From Antilocapra americana (lineage: Eukaryota; Chordata; Mammalia; Artiodactyla; Antilocapridae), in assembly GCA_007570785.1 (NCBI GenBank), contig ML660774.1, forward strand, positions 1 through 64,000: DNA of 64,000 bases, given 5' to 3'. This document shows, in pieces, positions 1-10,662 of the stretch. How positions within the stretch are numbered: the stretch's first letter is position 1; the number at the start of each line of letters is the position of its first letter. Position numbers and translations under genes: made by a program. The notes beneath the pieces are model-generated. The model made no database searches, was not told the origin of the DNA, and saw nothing but the letters and a program-made list of their open reading frames with translations.

Positions 1-60
1 AAAGCCCGCACAGTGATGAGGACCAGCACAGCCAAAAATACATCAATAAAAGTTAGAAAA
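1..60 (+). repeat. CHR-type tRNA-derived SINE, 3' end
   Basis: The first bases match the tail of cetartiodactyl CHR-family SINEs: an 'aaagcccgcacag' block, then 'gcacagccaaaaata' and an A-rich end. The rest of the element lies beyond the left edge of the window. Confidence 0.6.
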
Positions 61-179
61 GACTGTAGAGCAACTAAAACAGCAATTTTTTAAATAGCAA
101 TTTTAATGTAAAATGTACAAACACTTTCAATTCTCAATATTGTAAATGTGAAATAGAACTTGAAGAAAAGTTATACGGC

Positions 180-640
180 TCAAAATAGCCTGGAGTTAAA
201 CTCCCCTCCTGGTCCTCCCCACCATTCTATGCAAAACAAAGAACTCTCTCACCCAAAGAAAAATAATGGACATTAAGGTTGATTACACCCAGCTCTCAGC
301 CGGTCCCAGCCTCTGACCAATCTCCAGAATTCCTTGCTCCAGTCATTTAAGAAATAACTACTCTTAACAACCTTGGAGAAGAACAGGCCCCCTTAAGACA
401 GCAGATTCCCAGGTATATGCCTACATATACTTACTCTTGGGTCAGGGCAGCAGCTCATTAATTGACTGCTGCCCCTTCTCGCCTCATTAAAGGTGATCTG
501 TTCCTGTAAAGTGCTGGTCTCCTTCTTTGTCTGTACCTCACCTTCTCTGACTCCATACCCTACAGACCTCATTTTCTATTTTCCATGTAACATAAAAAGG
601 AACTGACTACATCTTCATCGGCTGACTGCTAAAGTCATTG
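180..640 (+). repeat. Possible LTR-like sequence upstream of DEFB109
   Basis: A pyrimidine-rich stretch with 'cattaaaggtgatctgttcctg' spacing resembles the R/U5 part of a retroviral LTR. I cannot see clear TG...CA ends or a target duplication, and I do not recognise a family. It could equally be ordinary flanking sequence. Confidence 0.25.
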
Positions 641-856
641 ATCCCCTGCTGGGAGGGTCTCCCCATGAGGGAACACAGCAAAGAACTCGGATATCCTGAA
701 TCCGGGAAGCCCATGGCATCAGCTTCTGCTTTCTCATCCGTTGAGTGTCCACCACACCATGTACTTTTTTCCCTGGAGATTTCCTGTGAAAGACTGAGTT
801 AACTGTTTTGGATAGGCTCTACTAACCATGGAAAAACCGCAGGCCCAGGAGCCACC

Positions 857-863
857 ATAAAAG
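857..863 (+). promoter_or_regulatory. TATA box of DEFB109
   Basis: ATAAAAG lies 46 bp before the ATG at 903 and 82 bp before the GTG at 939. The usual 25-30 bp spacing puts transcription start near 885-890. That would place the ATG at 867 outside the mRNA and the ATGs at 903 and 909 inside it. The DEFB130-like exon at 9158 has the same motif in a comparable position. Confidence 0.55.
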
Positions 864-902
864 GCCATGGACCTGCCCGCCCAGCGATCGCCAGCTCGAG
901 CC

Positions 903-993
903 ATGCTGATGCTCCTTCCCTCCAGCTGCTGTTCACCCGTGAGGCTCCACCTGCTGCTTTCCGTGCTCTTCTTCTTGACCCTCTTATCCCCAG
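903..993 (+). CDS. DEFB109: Beta-defensin DEFB109, exon 1 (signal peptide)
   Basis: This exon encodes the secretory signal of an antimicrobial beta-defensin. The frame reads a hydrophobic leader, V-RLHLLLSVLFFLTLLSP, and ends in phase 1 at the donor G|GTAAGG (donor GT at 994-995). Spliced to 4701 it gives LLSP-V-RSG, matching the human DEFB109 junction as I know it. Where the family normally starts (ATG followed by AGG CTC CAC), this sequence has GTG at 939-941. In-frame ATGs at 903 and 909 add 12 or 10 residues before the hydrophobic core. I chose 903 as the first in-frame ATG downstream of the TATA-predicted start site. If neither upstream ATG is used the gene may be impaired. Orthology is by recognition and is strongly supported by exon 2. 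Confidence 0.75.
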
Positions 994-1655
994 GTAAGGT
1001 GGCAGCTGACTACCTGGGTCCACAGTTCAGAAAGCTATTGGGAAGGTCAGACAAGACCCTGGAATCAGACCCTGGAACTAGACATCTTTGGAAAGTGAAA
1101 GCATCACTTATCACTGTATCAGAACCAAGGCATAATCCAGACCTGTCTCACCTAAACTGGCCACTGGGCCACACTATGGAAATGGCGCAGACCCAGGAGA
1201 GGGTTTCAGAAAGAGGATTAGAGTCCCCATTAAGGGGTCACTGAGAAGATCAAGTGGGGGTCCACATTTTAGGAAGGGCTTCAGATGTTAAATAGCATCA
1301 CACAGAATAGGTACCTACCTCAACCTAAACCTTGTCCGGCAAAATGGGGCAATTTGGAGGGAAAGACAGTTTGGAATACTAATGCATGAGTTCTGTAAGA
1401 AGAAAATGATTGGGCTGGGAAATGGAGACAGCCACACCAAATGTGAGACTCTGTGACCTTAAATCCTTAGGGCAAAGAATAAATACAAGACCTTTGAGAG
1501 GAGCCCAAGAGATTGTAAGACAAACCACCTATGCTGCTATCTCTGTGGCCTCACTCCTGCTCCCTTGTGGCAGGTCCTTACACCTTGGGATTTTAGTTAA
1601 TTAGCTTTCTTTGAGAACCCAGATCACTGAGGGTCTCTGAAAAATGTGATCTATA

Positions 1656-1868
1656 AATTCCCAGATGGCTCAGATGGTAAAGATTCCACCTGCAATGTGG
1701 GAGACCTAGATTTGATCCCTGGGTTGGGAAGATTCCCTGGAGGAGAGCATGACAACCCACTCCAGTATTCTTGCCTAGAGAATCCCATGGACACAGAGGT
1801 GCCTGGCTGGCCACAGGCCATGGGGTCACAAAGAGTCAGACACGACTGAGGGACTAAGCATGCACACA
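1656..1868 (+). repeat. Bov-tA SINE
   Basis: Shows the tRNA-like head ('ggctcagatggtaaagatt'), the internal 'ccactccagtattcttgcc' block and the tail 'gtcagacacgactgaggg'. It lies within the DEFB109 intron. Confidence 0.9.
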
Positions 1869-3514
1869 TAAATTACTCAGCTTGTTTCTTTGTCAAGGCA
1901 AGTATATATTTATTTGCTCATATGGGTGATTTCCATACCTTTAGTCTGTGAAGGTCCAAATATGTTATTTTCCCATTAACTTGTAATCACAGTGTCTTAC
2001 CTTCCTGGTCTTCTTTCATAATAAATTCATCACTTGTACTCAGTTTGCCATGTTCTTACGGTCTCAATTGAGAATGCATTTCTGCAGCCATCCAAAGCTA
2101 CCACTGTAAACCTCCCCCCTTCTTTATCTCAGTTCCTGGATTCCAGTCTTGACCAAAGGGAATATGTGAACGAAGAGTCCCCTCATTAGGACTGGTGATC
2201 ACAGCACTGACCTTCCAGGGAACCCTCCACCTACCCAGTTGACCAGAACAGAGGGCCCACTGCTCAAGCTTCAGTTCACAGACTTTTTTCCTTGAAGAAT
2301 GAAGTATTTTAGGAAACCGACCTATCATTTTCAAGAATAGAAATATTTCAAAGATATTCTTCAGGGTCAGTTGAGAGCACTGAGCCTATAATCTCGGCCA
2401 AAGTTTAAAGCTTTCTTTCAACCCGATCGTGTTTGGTTTGTGTCTTTCAGTTATTTCTCAGTTTCTGATGCATTAATGGTACCCTGGGATTTTTGGCACC
2501 CCTACAGATTCTGTCAAAATGTTACTTACATCATTCCCATGGCATCTGGGGAGATGCAGAGGAGGGGAAAAAACAGTAGACGCAAGTCAACACAGAGTTT
2601 CCTTCTTATGACTTAAGGCATGGCTCAAAAATTTCAGAACTATATTCACATAGTATTGACTGGACATTCTTGCCTTCTTTATGAGTTTCATCGGATTGAG
2701 GCTAGTATTTTACTATGAAACATTATCTGGATTTTTGTGTGCAGACAAACTTTAACTTGGTTAAGGCAATACTCTTCCTAGTTAAAAAATAATGTTTATC
2801 AGATGTCAATGTTGATTTTCTTTTCCATTCTCCCCTTCAAATACATATTTAAGTTACTTGATCAAGTGAGTATATAGTCTATATAATTCTGTTCCTGTAA
2901 ACAGGAACATCACCACCAAATTTTAATCAGAAAATATTGACTTCTCGCTCTTAGCTAGGAATGGCTTCGACAGGCAAGTATAAAACAATGTGATGATACT
3001 AAAAGTTATCTTATTTAATAGTCTCCATCTGTTATTAAATGGCCCTCGCATTATTTCTTGAGTGGTAAAATCCTGACACCATGAAAATTCTCAACACACA
3101 GGTGAGTCCAAATGAAACTATGAACTGTCTGCTTCCTAACTCCTGCTTTAGGTGGATTTTCCACTAGAAGTCCAATTTATTTAGCTCTGCCACTAGAGAG
3201 CTACTTAGTAAATTAACTTTTCTACTGTATAAGTCACCAGGAGGAAATAATGGTCTGGACACAATGACCAATTTTCAGCTTTGTAATACCCTTTACTTTT
3301 TAAAGTTATAATTGAAAGTATCATTTAGCATGTCCACAAATTTAAATTTCCTCTGATATACTCCATGATGAAAATTTCTTTGTTCCTTGAGTTAGGTAGA
3401 TCATATCTAAGTTGGAAAGAAAAAATAAATTCTACTTCTTTCTGAGCTGATTGAAACATGAAGAGATTGAGAGGTTTTCTATTACTTTAGAATAAACCAG
3501 TACCACATCTGGGT

Positions 3515-3731
3515 GGGCTTCCCAGGTGGTGCTAGTGGTAAAGAACTTGCCAGCCACTGCAGGAGATGTAAGAAACACTGGTTTGATCCCTGGGTCAGGA
3601 AGATACCCTGGAGAAGGAAATGGCAACCCACTCTAGTATTCTTGCCTAGAGAATCCCATGGACAGAGGAGCCTGGCCCTCCCATAGGGTCACAAAGAATC
3701 AGACACGACTGAAGTGACTTAGCACTTGGCA
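3515..3731 (+). repeat. Bov-tA SINE
   Basis: Begins 'ggcttcccaggtggtgctag' and ends 'cacgactgaagtgacttag', so it is full length. It lies within the DEFB109 intron. Confidence 0.9.
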
Positions 3732-4700
3732 CATCTGAGTATCCACAGAGTTGTTTTTCCTGAAACTTCCCCCATCTCTTATCTAAATGGATTGGAGGAA
3801 ATAGGAGGTGAAAATACCAAACATTTTAAAAGAAGAATAAGCACAGAGAAGCTGACGGAAGAAAATTGCAATGTTAACTATATGTGTCTGCAAGCTTCCT
3901 ATGACCTACAACCCCAGAATGATCTTGATCCTGTTTAATCAAGGTCACTTCACTTCTTATCAAACTTATTTTTCCCCAATATGTTCCATCCACATAGGTC
4001 TTTCTGTTCTTTAAATAAACTAAGCAAAGGACCTTGCTCCCTATAAGCCTATCATACCCTTGCGTAGATAACTGCTTGTCTGTTTCATTCGTCATTCAAA
4101 TCTCAGTTCAAATGCTATATCCTGAGAAAGTCTTTCTTAGTCCATTTTACCAAATCCATCCTCCAGACCATATCTGGCTTGTTATTGTATTCTAACCACT
4201 TAACACTTTGTGAAATTATCTCGTCATTTTATTTTTGTAGAGTAAACTTTTACTCACTGAATGTAAGTTGCTGTGAGGATAAGAAGCATTTCTACCATTT
4301 TCACTGTTCTATTGTTAGTACAAAGAAAAATGCCTAGTGAATAGAAGACACTTGGTAAATATTGGGTGAAGATCCATATAAAGGAGTAAAATAATAAGCA
4401 CATATTATGTTTAGAATTTAGAACATACATTTTGTCCATCCCCTTGCTTCACTTCAACATTTACCAAAGTTATTTTTGAAGCTTAAAGATATAAGGAAAG
4501 TCGGGGGGGGGGGTTGTCAGTATTTTGGCTCTTGGGTAAAAAGGAGATAGTGAATGTGATGGAGCAATTGGATGGACACTTTGTCCAGTTTCTTTTCTCC
4601 ATGTAGAAATGCTCATGCTAGATCTCATCTAATCTCACCTAGATTTACAGGTTTATATTCCCTTTATGGACTAATGATCCTAATAACTCTTCTTCTGCAG

Positions 4701-4906
4701 TAAGAAGTGGTATGGGTTCTGCGCGAGGCCACTGTCTCAATCTGGAAGGCATTTGCAGAAGAGACACCTGCAAAACGACAGAGGATATAATTGGCTACTG
4801 CCAAAGAAGGTGGAAATGCTGTCGTGCATGGTGGATTCTTATGCCAGTTCCAACGCCTGCTATCTATACAGATTATGTAGAACCCCTTAAGCGTAAGGTG
4901 AAATGA
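4701..4906 (+). CDS. DEFB109: Beta-defensin DEFB109, exon 2 (mature peptide)
   Basis: This exon encodes the secreted mature peptide, predicted to be a small cationic host-defence molecule. It follows a strong acceptor (polypyrimidine-CTGCAG). The peptide contains [14 protein letters not shown], then [10 protein letters not shown], giving the six-cysteine pattern C-X6-C-X4-C-X9-C-X5-CC. A tail with [14 protein letters not shown] follows and the stop is at 4904-4906. The WWILMP-P-PTP tail after the double cysteine is characteristic of DEFB109, with DEFB130 sharing WWIL. All six cysteines are intact and there is no frameshift. With exon 1 the product is 98 aa from the ATG at 903, or 86 residues from the family-typical start position; human DEFB109 is about 87. 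Confidence 0.88.
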
Positions 4907-5019
4907 AACTTGGAAAAGCATAAAAAATGAAACATGTTTGTGTCTAAAAATTTTAGAATACACACACACACATCATTAAACACTGCTGGCTTTATTATCA
5001 ACTTCTATCATCCTTTGTC

Positions 5020-5025
5020 AATAAA
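5020..5025 (+). terminator. Poly(A) signal of DEFB109
   Basis: AATAAA lies 114 bp after the DEFB109 stop codon, in a T/A-rich context. Cleavage is expected near 5040. The SPG21 retrocopy begins only about 80 bp further on. Confidence 0.65.
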
Positions 5026-5107
5026 AATAAGTAACTACTGATTTCAAATCAACCTGAATACTACTTCTTTGAAACTCATTTCAATCCAAAAAAAAAAAAT
5101 CCTCTTT

Positions 5108-5121
5108 GAAAGTAAGAAAGA
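5108..5121 (+). repeat. Target-site duplication, left copy (SPG21 retrocopy)
   Basis: The 14 bases GAAAGTAAGAAAGA are repeated exactly at 6771-6784, directly after the poly(A) tail. This is the signature of L1-mediated retrotransposition. Confidence 0.9.
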
Positions 5122-6770
5122 GGGCTGCGCGAACAATTCCGGAGGGGGGAGGGCGGCGTTCGCGTCTCGCTCGGCCGCGCGCCCCGCCCCTCGGAGCCCG
5201 GCCCTCCGGCGCGCCCCGCGGCTCGCGGCGCCTTCGGAACCTGAGCGCTCAAGCCTCCAGCGCCCACCCCGGCTGGCCCCCTTTCTGGAGGGAAGAGCCG
5301 CCTTGGGAGGAGGGACAGGGACCTTGGGGGCGGCCACGGCAGATTATTGTGGATGATGACGATAGTAAGATCTGGTCGCTCTACGATGCAGGCCCCAGAA
5401 ATATCAGGTGTCCGCTCATATTTCTCCCTCCCGTTAGTGGAACTGCGGATGTATTTTTCTGGCAGATTTTGGCTTTGACTGGATGGGGTTACCGGGTTAT
5501 AGCTTTGCAGTATCCAGTTTATTGGGATCATCTTGAATTCTGTGATGGATTCAGAAAACTTTTAGACCATTTACAATTGGATAAAGTTCATCTCTTTGGG
5601 GCTTCTTTGGGAGGCTTTTTGGCCCAGAAGTTTGCTGAATACACTCATAAATTTCCCAGAGTCCATTCCCTCATCCTCTGCAATTCCTTCAGTGACACCT
5701 CTATCTTTAACCAAACATGGACTGCACTCAGCTTTTGGCTGATGCCATCATTTATGCTTAAAAAAATAGTTCTTGGGAACTTTTCCTCTGGCCCAGTGGA
5801 CCCTATGATGGCTGATGCCATTGATTTCATGGTAGACCGGCTGGAAAGTTTGGGTCAGAGTGAACTGGCTTCAAGACTTACTCTGAATTGTCAAAATTCT
5901 TATGTAGAACCTCATAAAATTCGGGACATCCCTGTAACCATTATGGACGTGTTTGACCAGAGTGCACTTTCAACTGAAGCTAAAGAAGAAATGTACAAAC
6001 TGTATCCTAATGCCCGGAGGGCGCACCTTAAAACAGGAGGCAATTTCCCATACCTGTGCAGAAGTGCAGAGGTGAACCTCTATGTACAGATACATTTGCT
6101 TCAATTCCATGGAACCAAATATGCAGCTATTGACCCGTCGATGGTCAGTGCCGAGGAGCTCGAGGTGCAGAAAGGCAGCCTTGGCGTCGGTCAGGAGGGG
6201 CAGTAGCTGTTAGAGCTGAGCGGCCCGCGTGTTTGTACAATCAGTGCGTCAGTACCCCCCAGTCGGCCTCTCCTCTCGGTGGGCCAGGTCCACCGGTTAT
6301 CACTGTGTTTGGAGCCAGGACTGATGCTCATCTTCGTGACAGGCGGCAGCTCTTCTAAGCCAGTGTAACTATTTCCTCTTCAGTTTTTTTAGCTTTCGAA
6401 CTTAAGTACTTTTGGAGACTCCCATTTTAAGAACTGAAAATTTTGCTACCAAAAGTATTCATCCACTATGTTCTTAATTGTTAATTTCTTAGTTTGGGGT
6501 TTTGTAGATTGTTTTTCCTTTTCTTTCTGTCTTCCTTTCCTCCTGTTATTTGCTGTAAATGCTGCACAGCCACGTTATGTATCAGCACATGTGTTATATT
6601 TATGCTTTCTCAGTTATAACAGTTATACAGTGCCAAGGCACTGTTTGCTCTCCTGCAAATCAACTACTTCTAATTTCCAGTTAAGCCAGTTGTTTTTAGT
6701 TTTGGCTGTTGTCTTTCTACCCATTACAGTCTTTGGAATAAAAATTCAATTTCAGTGAAAAAAAAAAAAA
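5122..6770 (+). pseudogene. SPG21: SPG21 (maspardin) processed retrocopy
   Basis: This is an intronless copy of the mRNA for maspardin, an alpha/beta-hydrolase-fold protein of endosomal/trans-Golgi membranes. It contains a GC-rich 5' UTR-like leader (5122-5342), an open coding body (about 5343-6206, from [17 protein letters not shown] to the C-terminal region), a 3' UTR, AATAAA at 6737-6742 and poly(A) at 6758-6770, between perfect 14-bp duplications. The nucleophile-elbow motif GASLGG is kept. The leader joins directly to the codons for IIVDDDD, so the N-terminal segment of maspardin with its start codon is absent, as if the source transcript skipped that exon. The first in-frame Met is far downstream (LSFWLMPSF), so a full-length protein is not predicted. 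There is no stop or frameshift across about 288 codons, which suggests a fairly young copy. Confidence 0.9.
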
Positions 6771-6784
6771 GAAAGTAAGAAAGA
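6771..6784 (+). repeat. Target-site duplication, right copy (SPG21 retrocopy)
   Basis: Exact repeat of 5108-5121, directly after the poly(A) run. Confidence 0.9.
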
Positions 6785-6785
6785 T

Positions 6786-7015
6786 TGAGCTTGACATACA
6801 TACACAAAATAGCCAGTGAGAAGTTATTATAAAGCACAGGAGGCTCAACTGGGTTCTCTGTGATAATCTAGATGGGTAGGATGGGGGTGGGGGGAGTCCA
6901 AGAAGGAGGGGATATATGTATACATATGGCTGATGCACTTCATTGTACAGCAGAAACTAACAGCTTTGTAAAGCAATTATACTCCAAACAAAGCATAATA
7001 AGAAAAAGTAAAGTC
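6786..7015 (+). mobile_element. L1 3' end fragment
   Basis: Contains the ruminant L1 3' UTR blocks 'gcacaggaggctcaac', 'atatgtatacatatggctga' and 'gtaaagcaattatactcc'. It is heavily 5'-truncated. It starts at the right flank of the SPG21 retrocopy. Confidence 0.65.
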
Positions 7016-7804
7016 CATTTATGTAACAAATTTTCAAAAAAAATTATCCTAGAAAGATCAAAAACTTAACCAACAGGTTGCAAAACTGAAGATATATATG
7101 CAACATAACTAAACAGACACACAGAGAGTTCAAACAAAATCCAAAAGCCAAGTATACAGGAAATCTAGAAACTATCAGAGAGTGGAGGAGATATAAATAG
7201 GAAAATGGGAGAAAACTAGAATGAGGCAAGAGAAAATAATTTGGTGTGATAACATAAGGACAACATAACTGCATGGCAGATAACTAGAAAAAGATGAAAC
7301 CAAAAAGGAGGCAACGAAAAGTTGAAGACCAACAGAAATAAGTATACTAACACATAAGATCTCAATTGACAACCCCCCCACAAAAGATAATTTATGTCCT
7401 ACTGCAATGAGGAAATATTGTGATCATATAGAGATTCTCAATTATTTTACTCCTCTACACAAATAATTTGCTTTTCTAGAACCTAAATATTTTACTGTAG
7501 AAAACATAGTAACCTCTCTCAGGGTATGCTGTCAATACCCCTTTAAAATAGACTTTTGATGTGTCACAACTTCTGACTATAGCTTCATCTTCCTCCCTAG
7601 AGTCTTAAGGTCTCACTTTCCTTTATTGAATGCCCTTAGGACTTGAGTTCAACCACATACCTCAAAGTTATTCTTGGAGTCAGTTTTCTGTCATATGGAA
7701 AACTTTGATGATTAAGGAAGTATGGTTTGGTAAGTGAAGACTCCCCTTCTCTCATCCTATAATGCAGTATTTATGAAATCAACTAATGTTTGATATGGGA
7801 GATA

Positions 7805-8510
7805 AGAATACTCAGTGGGGAAATGACAATTTCTCCAACAAATGGTGTTGAAAGAACTGGATAATCACATGGAAAACACTGAAACTGTACCCCTATCTTA
7901 AACTACACAAAAAACAATTAACCTGAAATGAATTAAAGACTTAAGCATAAGACCCTGTATCATAAAACTCCTAAAAGAAAACAGGAAAACTCCCTCATAT
8001 TTGCCTTGGCAACAAGATTTTTGGGGATACAACATCAAAAGCACCAGGCAAAAATACATCAAACTGAAAAGCTCTGCACTACAAAAGAAACAATCTACAA
8101 AAATGGAAAGGCAACCTACAGAATGAGAGAAAATATTTGCAAACTATATATCAGATATGGATTAATATATATATAAATACAGAGGGAACTCACACAACTC
8201 AAAAACAAACAACCCAATTTTTGAAAAATAGACAGAGGAACTGAACAGAAAATTTCCCAAAGAAACATATAAATGACCAACAGGTACATGAAAAGGGTCT
8301 CAACATTACTAATTATCAGGAAATGCAAACAAAAACCATAATGAAATAGTACCATGCCCCTATTACAATGGCCAACATCAAGAAGCCAAGAGCTAACAAG
8401 TGTTGGCAAGGATGTGGAAAAAACAGAACATCTGAGCACTGTTGGTGGTATGTAAAATGATTCAGTCACTATAGGAAACAGCGTGGAGGTTCCTCAATAA
8501 AGTAAAAATA
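7805..8510 (+). mobile_element. Fossil L1 ORF2 C-terminal fragment
   Basis: Sense-strand blocks typical of the end of L1 ORF2 are visible, such as 'tgttggcaaggatgtggaaa' and 'aaacagcgtggaggttcctc'. Many frameshifts and stops are present, so this is an old non-functional remnant. The 7015-7804 stretch before it is AT-rich with no feature I can name. Confidence 0.7.
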
Positions 8511-9098
8511 GGGGGAAAGGCTGGGAGACGGTCCTCTTAAGCTTTGGGCAGAGAGTCTTCAGAAAATACATAGTGATTGAGGAAATACTGTGCTCTTTGA
8601 CTCTCCTGCTCTCACCAACCCTGTCATATGGGACAGTTATACAAAGGATTATAACGGATGAGAACATTTTAGCGTTCAGTGTGAACTAAGTGTATTTACC
8701 CTTCAGATTCTACTAAGAACATAGTACATTTGTGATACTGGCCTCTCTTTTAAAGAAATAACTTAAGTACAGCTTCTTTTTTCCAGAAGTGGACCTTAGG
8801 CAATTATTTTCTCCCTCCTGTGGAAAAAGAGTCCCTTTGCAATTCAGAGGACTTTGGTAACTGGGACTTTGCACTCAATGACCCTTCAAAAGATGCTGGT
8901 CAGACATACTGACCTCTGAGAAATGTGAGAGCCCACAGGAAAAGTACAGGACAAGCCATCTGGTCTCCAGTGGTCGGTTAATTTATCTCCAGGTTCAGAG
9001 AGCCCAGGGTTTGGGAACATTCCAGCGGAAGCTGTTTTATTTTCTTACTTGTTAAGCTTCACTGACTAAAAGGTCTCTTGGTCTGCAGAAGTAAGTAA

Positions 9099-9105
9099 AT
9101 AAAAG
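9099..9105 (+). promoter_or_regulatory. TATA box of the DEFB130-like exon
   Basis: ATAAAAG lies 59 bp upstream of the ATG at 9158, implying transcription start near 9130. The spacing resembles that of the DEFB109 promoter. Confidence 0.5.
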
Positions 9106-9157
9106 GCGCTGTATCCTGCTGTTCCTGATTACTCACTGCTCTACCAGGCATTCAACC

Positions 9158-9215
9158 ATGAGACTCCATTTATTGCTTTCTGTTCTCCTTCTTGCTTTGG
9201 CTATAATACCAAAAG
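9158..9215 (+). CDS. DEFB130-like beta-defensin, exon 1 only (signal peptide)
   Basis: ATG AGA CTC CAT opens the frame MRLHLLLSVLLLALAIIPK and ends in phase 1 at the donor G|GTAGGT (GT at 9216-9217). The leader closely resembles DEFB130 (M-LH-L-SVLLL---IPKG) and is also close to DEFB109 exon 1, consistent with paralogy by tandem duplication. It should splice to a second exon with six cysteines and a WWIL-type tail. I looked for such an exon to the right of this point and did not recognise one. The gene may have a long intron leaving the window, may have lost exon 2, or the exon may be too diverged to see by eye. Start codon, TATA box and donor are all intact. Confidence 0.6.
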
Positions 9216-9217
9216 GT

Positions 9218-10002
9218 AGGTGGAGAATAACTGTAGAGCTGGGTTTCTTAGGAGACCTACTCGGACACTGAGTTATACCGTGGCGATCCTGACTCAGACC
9301 CTAACACACAGTCTCAGGGATACAGAGGAGCAACATGAGTGTCCTCCTTAGAACTGATGAGGTCCAAATTGGGAAGAAGGACAAGGATTTCCACCGATAG
9401 AAAACAAGCTCCAAGAGCTCCATGATTATAAAAGGGGGCTCAAATATAGGGAGAGGGGGAGAAGCGTCGACATCTGACACAAGGATACAAATCAAGTAGC
9501 TTTCACAAGGGCCCCCATCTCTTTTGGAGATGGAGGAAATGTGGGCTATTAGGTTAGACTTGGTTAGTGAACAGAAATGACGTGGAATCTATTGGCAAAG
9601 GAATATTTGTGAAGAGTGCAAGTCAGGTGTGTAAGAGAGCTCCAGAACAACAAAAAGGAATTCTATCAAGCTATTAAAAACCAACAGGAAGCAAGGGAAT
9701 TTGGAAAAAGCATGGAAATTTGAGATGGTGTTTAAGTGGCAAAATTTTAAGGATAATGAAAAATAGGAAGGAAGCATTTTACCAGTCTGAGATACATCCT
9801 TGGTGCTCATGATTGAGAAGCTGGAATATTCAAATGTAGATAAAGGAGAAAGGGAATGTGGTCATTTTCAGGCCAGTTTGTTCAGATCCTTGTAAAACTG
9901 ATAAGACTGTTTTCTCCACTGTTCATGACAGGATGTTCTAATCCTTCAAAATAGCATCTGTGTTCATTTGGGTAACTCTCCCTCTTCCTTGAATCATCTA
10001 TT
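9218..10002. other. Sequence after the orphan defensin exon
   Basis: Presumed intron start. I see no repeat signature and no exon here. Confidence 0.4.
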
Positions 10003-10662
10003 CAGTTCAGTTCAGTTCAGTTACTCAGTCGTGTCTGACTCTTTGTGACCCCATGGACTGCAGCACACCAGGCCTTCCTGTTCATCACCAACTCCTGGAG
10101 CTTGATCAAACTCATGTCCATCGAGTTGGTGATGCCATCCAACCATCTCATCTTCTGTCGTCCCCTTCTCCTCCTGCCTTCAATCTTTTCCAGCATCAAG
10201 GTCTTTTCCAGCATCAAGGTCTTTTCCATTGAGTCAGTTTTTTGCATCAGATGGGCAAAGTATTGGCGTTTCAGCTTCAGCATCAGTCCTTCCAATGAAT
10301 ATCCTTTAGGATGCACTTGTTGGATCTCCTTGCAGTCCAAGGGACTCTCAAGAGTCTTCTTCAACACCACAGTTCAAAAGAATCAGTTCTTCAGTGTTCA
10401 GCCTTCTTTATGGTGCAACTCTCACAAACTTACATGACTACTGGAAAAACCACAGCTTTGACTAGACGGACCTTTGTTGGCAAAGTAATGTCTCTGCTTT
10501 TTAATATACTGTCTAGGTTGGTCATAGCTTTTCTTTCAAGGAGCAAGCATCTTTTAATTTCATGGCTGCAGTCACCATCTGCGGTGATTTTGGAGCCCCC
10601 CAAAATAAAGTCTCTCACTGTTTCTATTGTTTCCCTCTCTATTTGCCATGAAGTGATGGGAA
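10003..10662 (-). mobile_element. BovB (RTE) 3' fragment
   Basis: Reverse-complement BovB 3' end. It starts with the 'ttcagttcagttcagt' tail and runs through 'gtgtctgactctttgtgacc' up to 'tttgccatgaagtgatggg'. It is 5'-truncated and carries a short internal duplication of 'ttttccagcatcaaggtc' near 10189-10224. Confidence 0.9.

Larger units (their letters stand above)
996..4700 (+). other. DEFB109 intron
   Basis: A single intron of about 3.7 kb, phase 1, with donor GTAAGG and acceptor TTCTTCTGCAG. It holds two sense-oriented Bov-tA SINEs (about 1656-1868 and 3515-3731) and an 11-G run near 4502-4513. I recognise no further exon in it. Confidence 0.7.

Noticed and set aside
867..1244. Long open frame starting at ATG 867 and reading through the exon 1 donor
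   Set aside because: The ATG lies only a few bases after the TATA box, upstream of the predicted transcription start. The frame beyond 993 is intron.
4502..4513. Run of G residues in the DEFB109 intron as a quadruplex element
   Set aside because: A single homopolymer run with no partner G-tracts. Too weak to report as a regulatory site.
5106..6206. 366-codon open frame through the SPG21 retrocopy
   Set aside because: It begins at TTG inside the target-site duplication and runs through a 5' UTR-like leader. There is no ATG at its head, so it is not annotated as a full-length gene.
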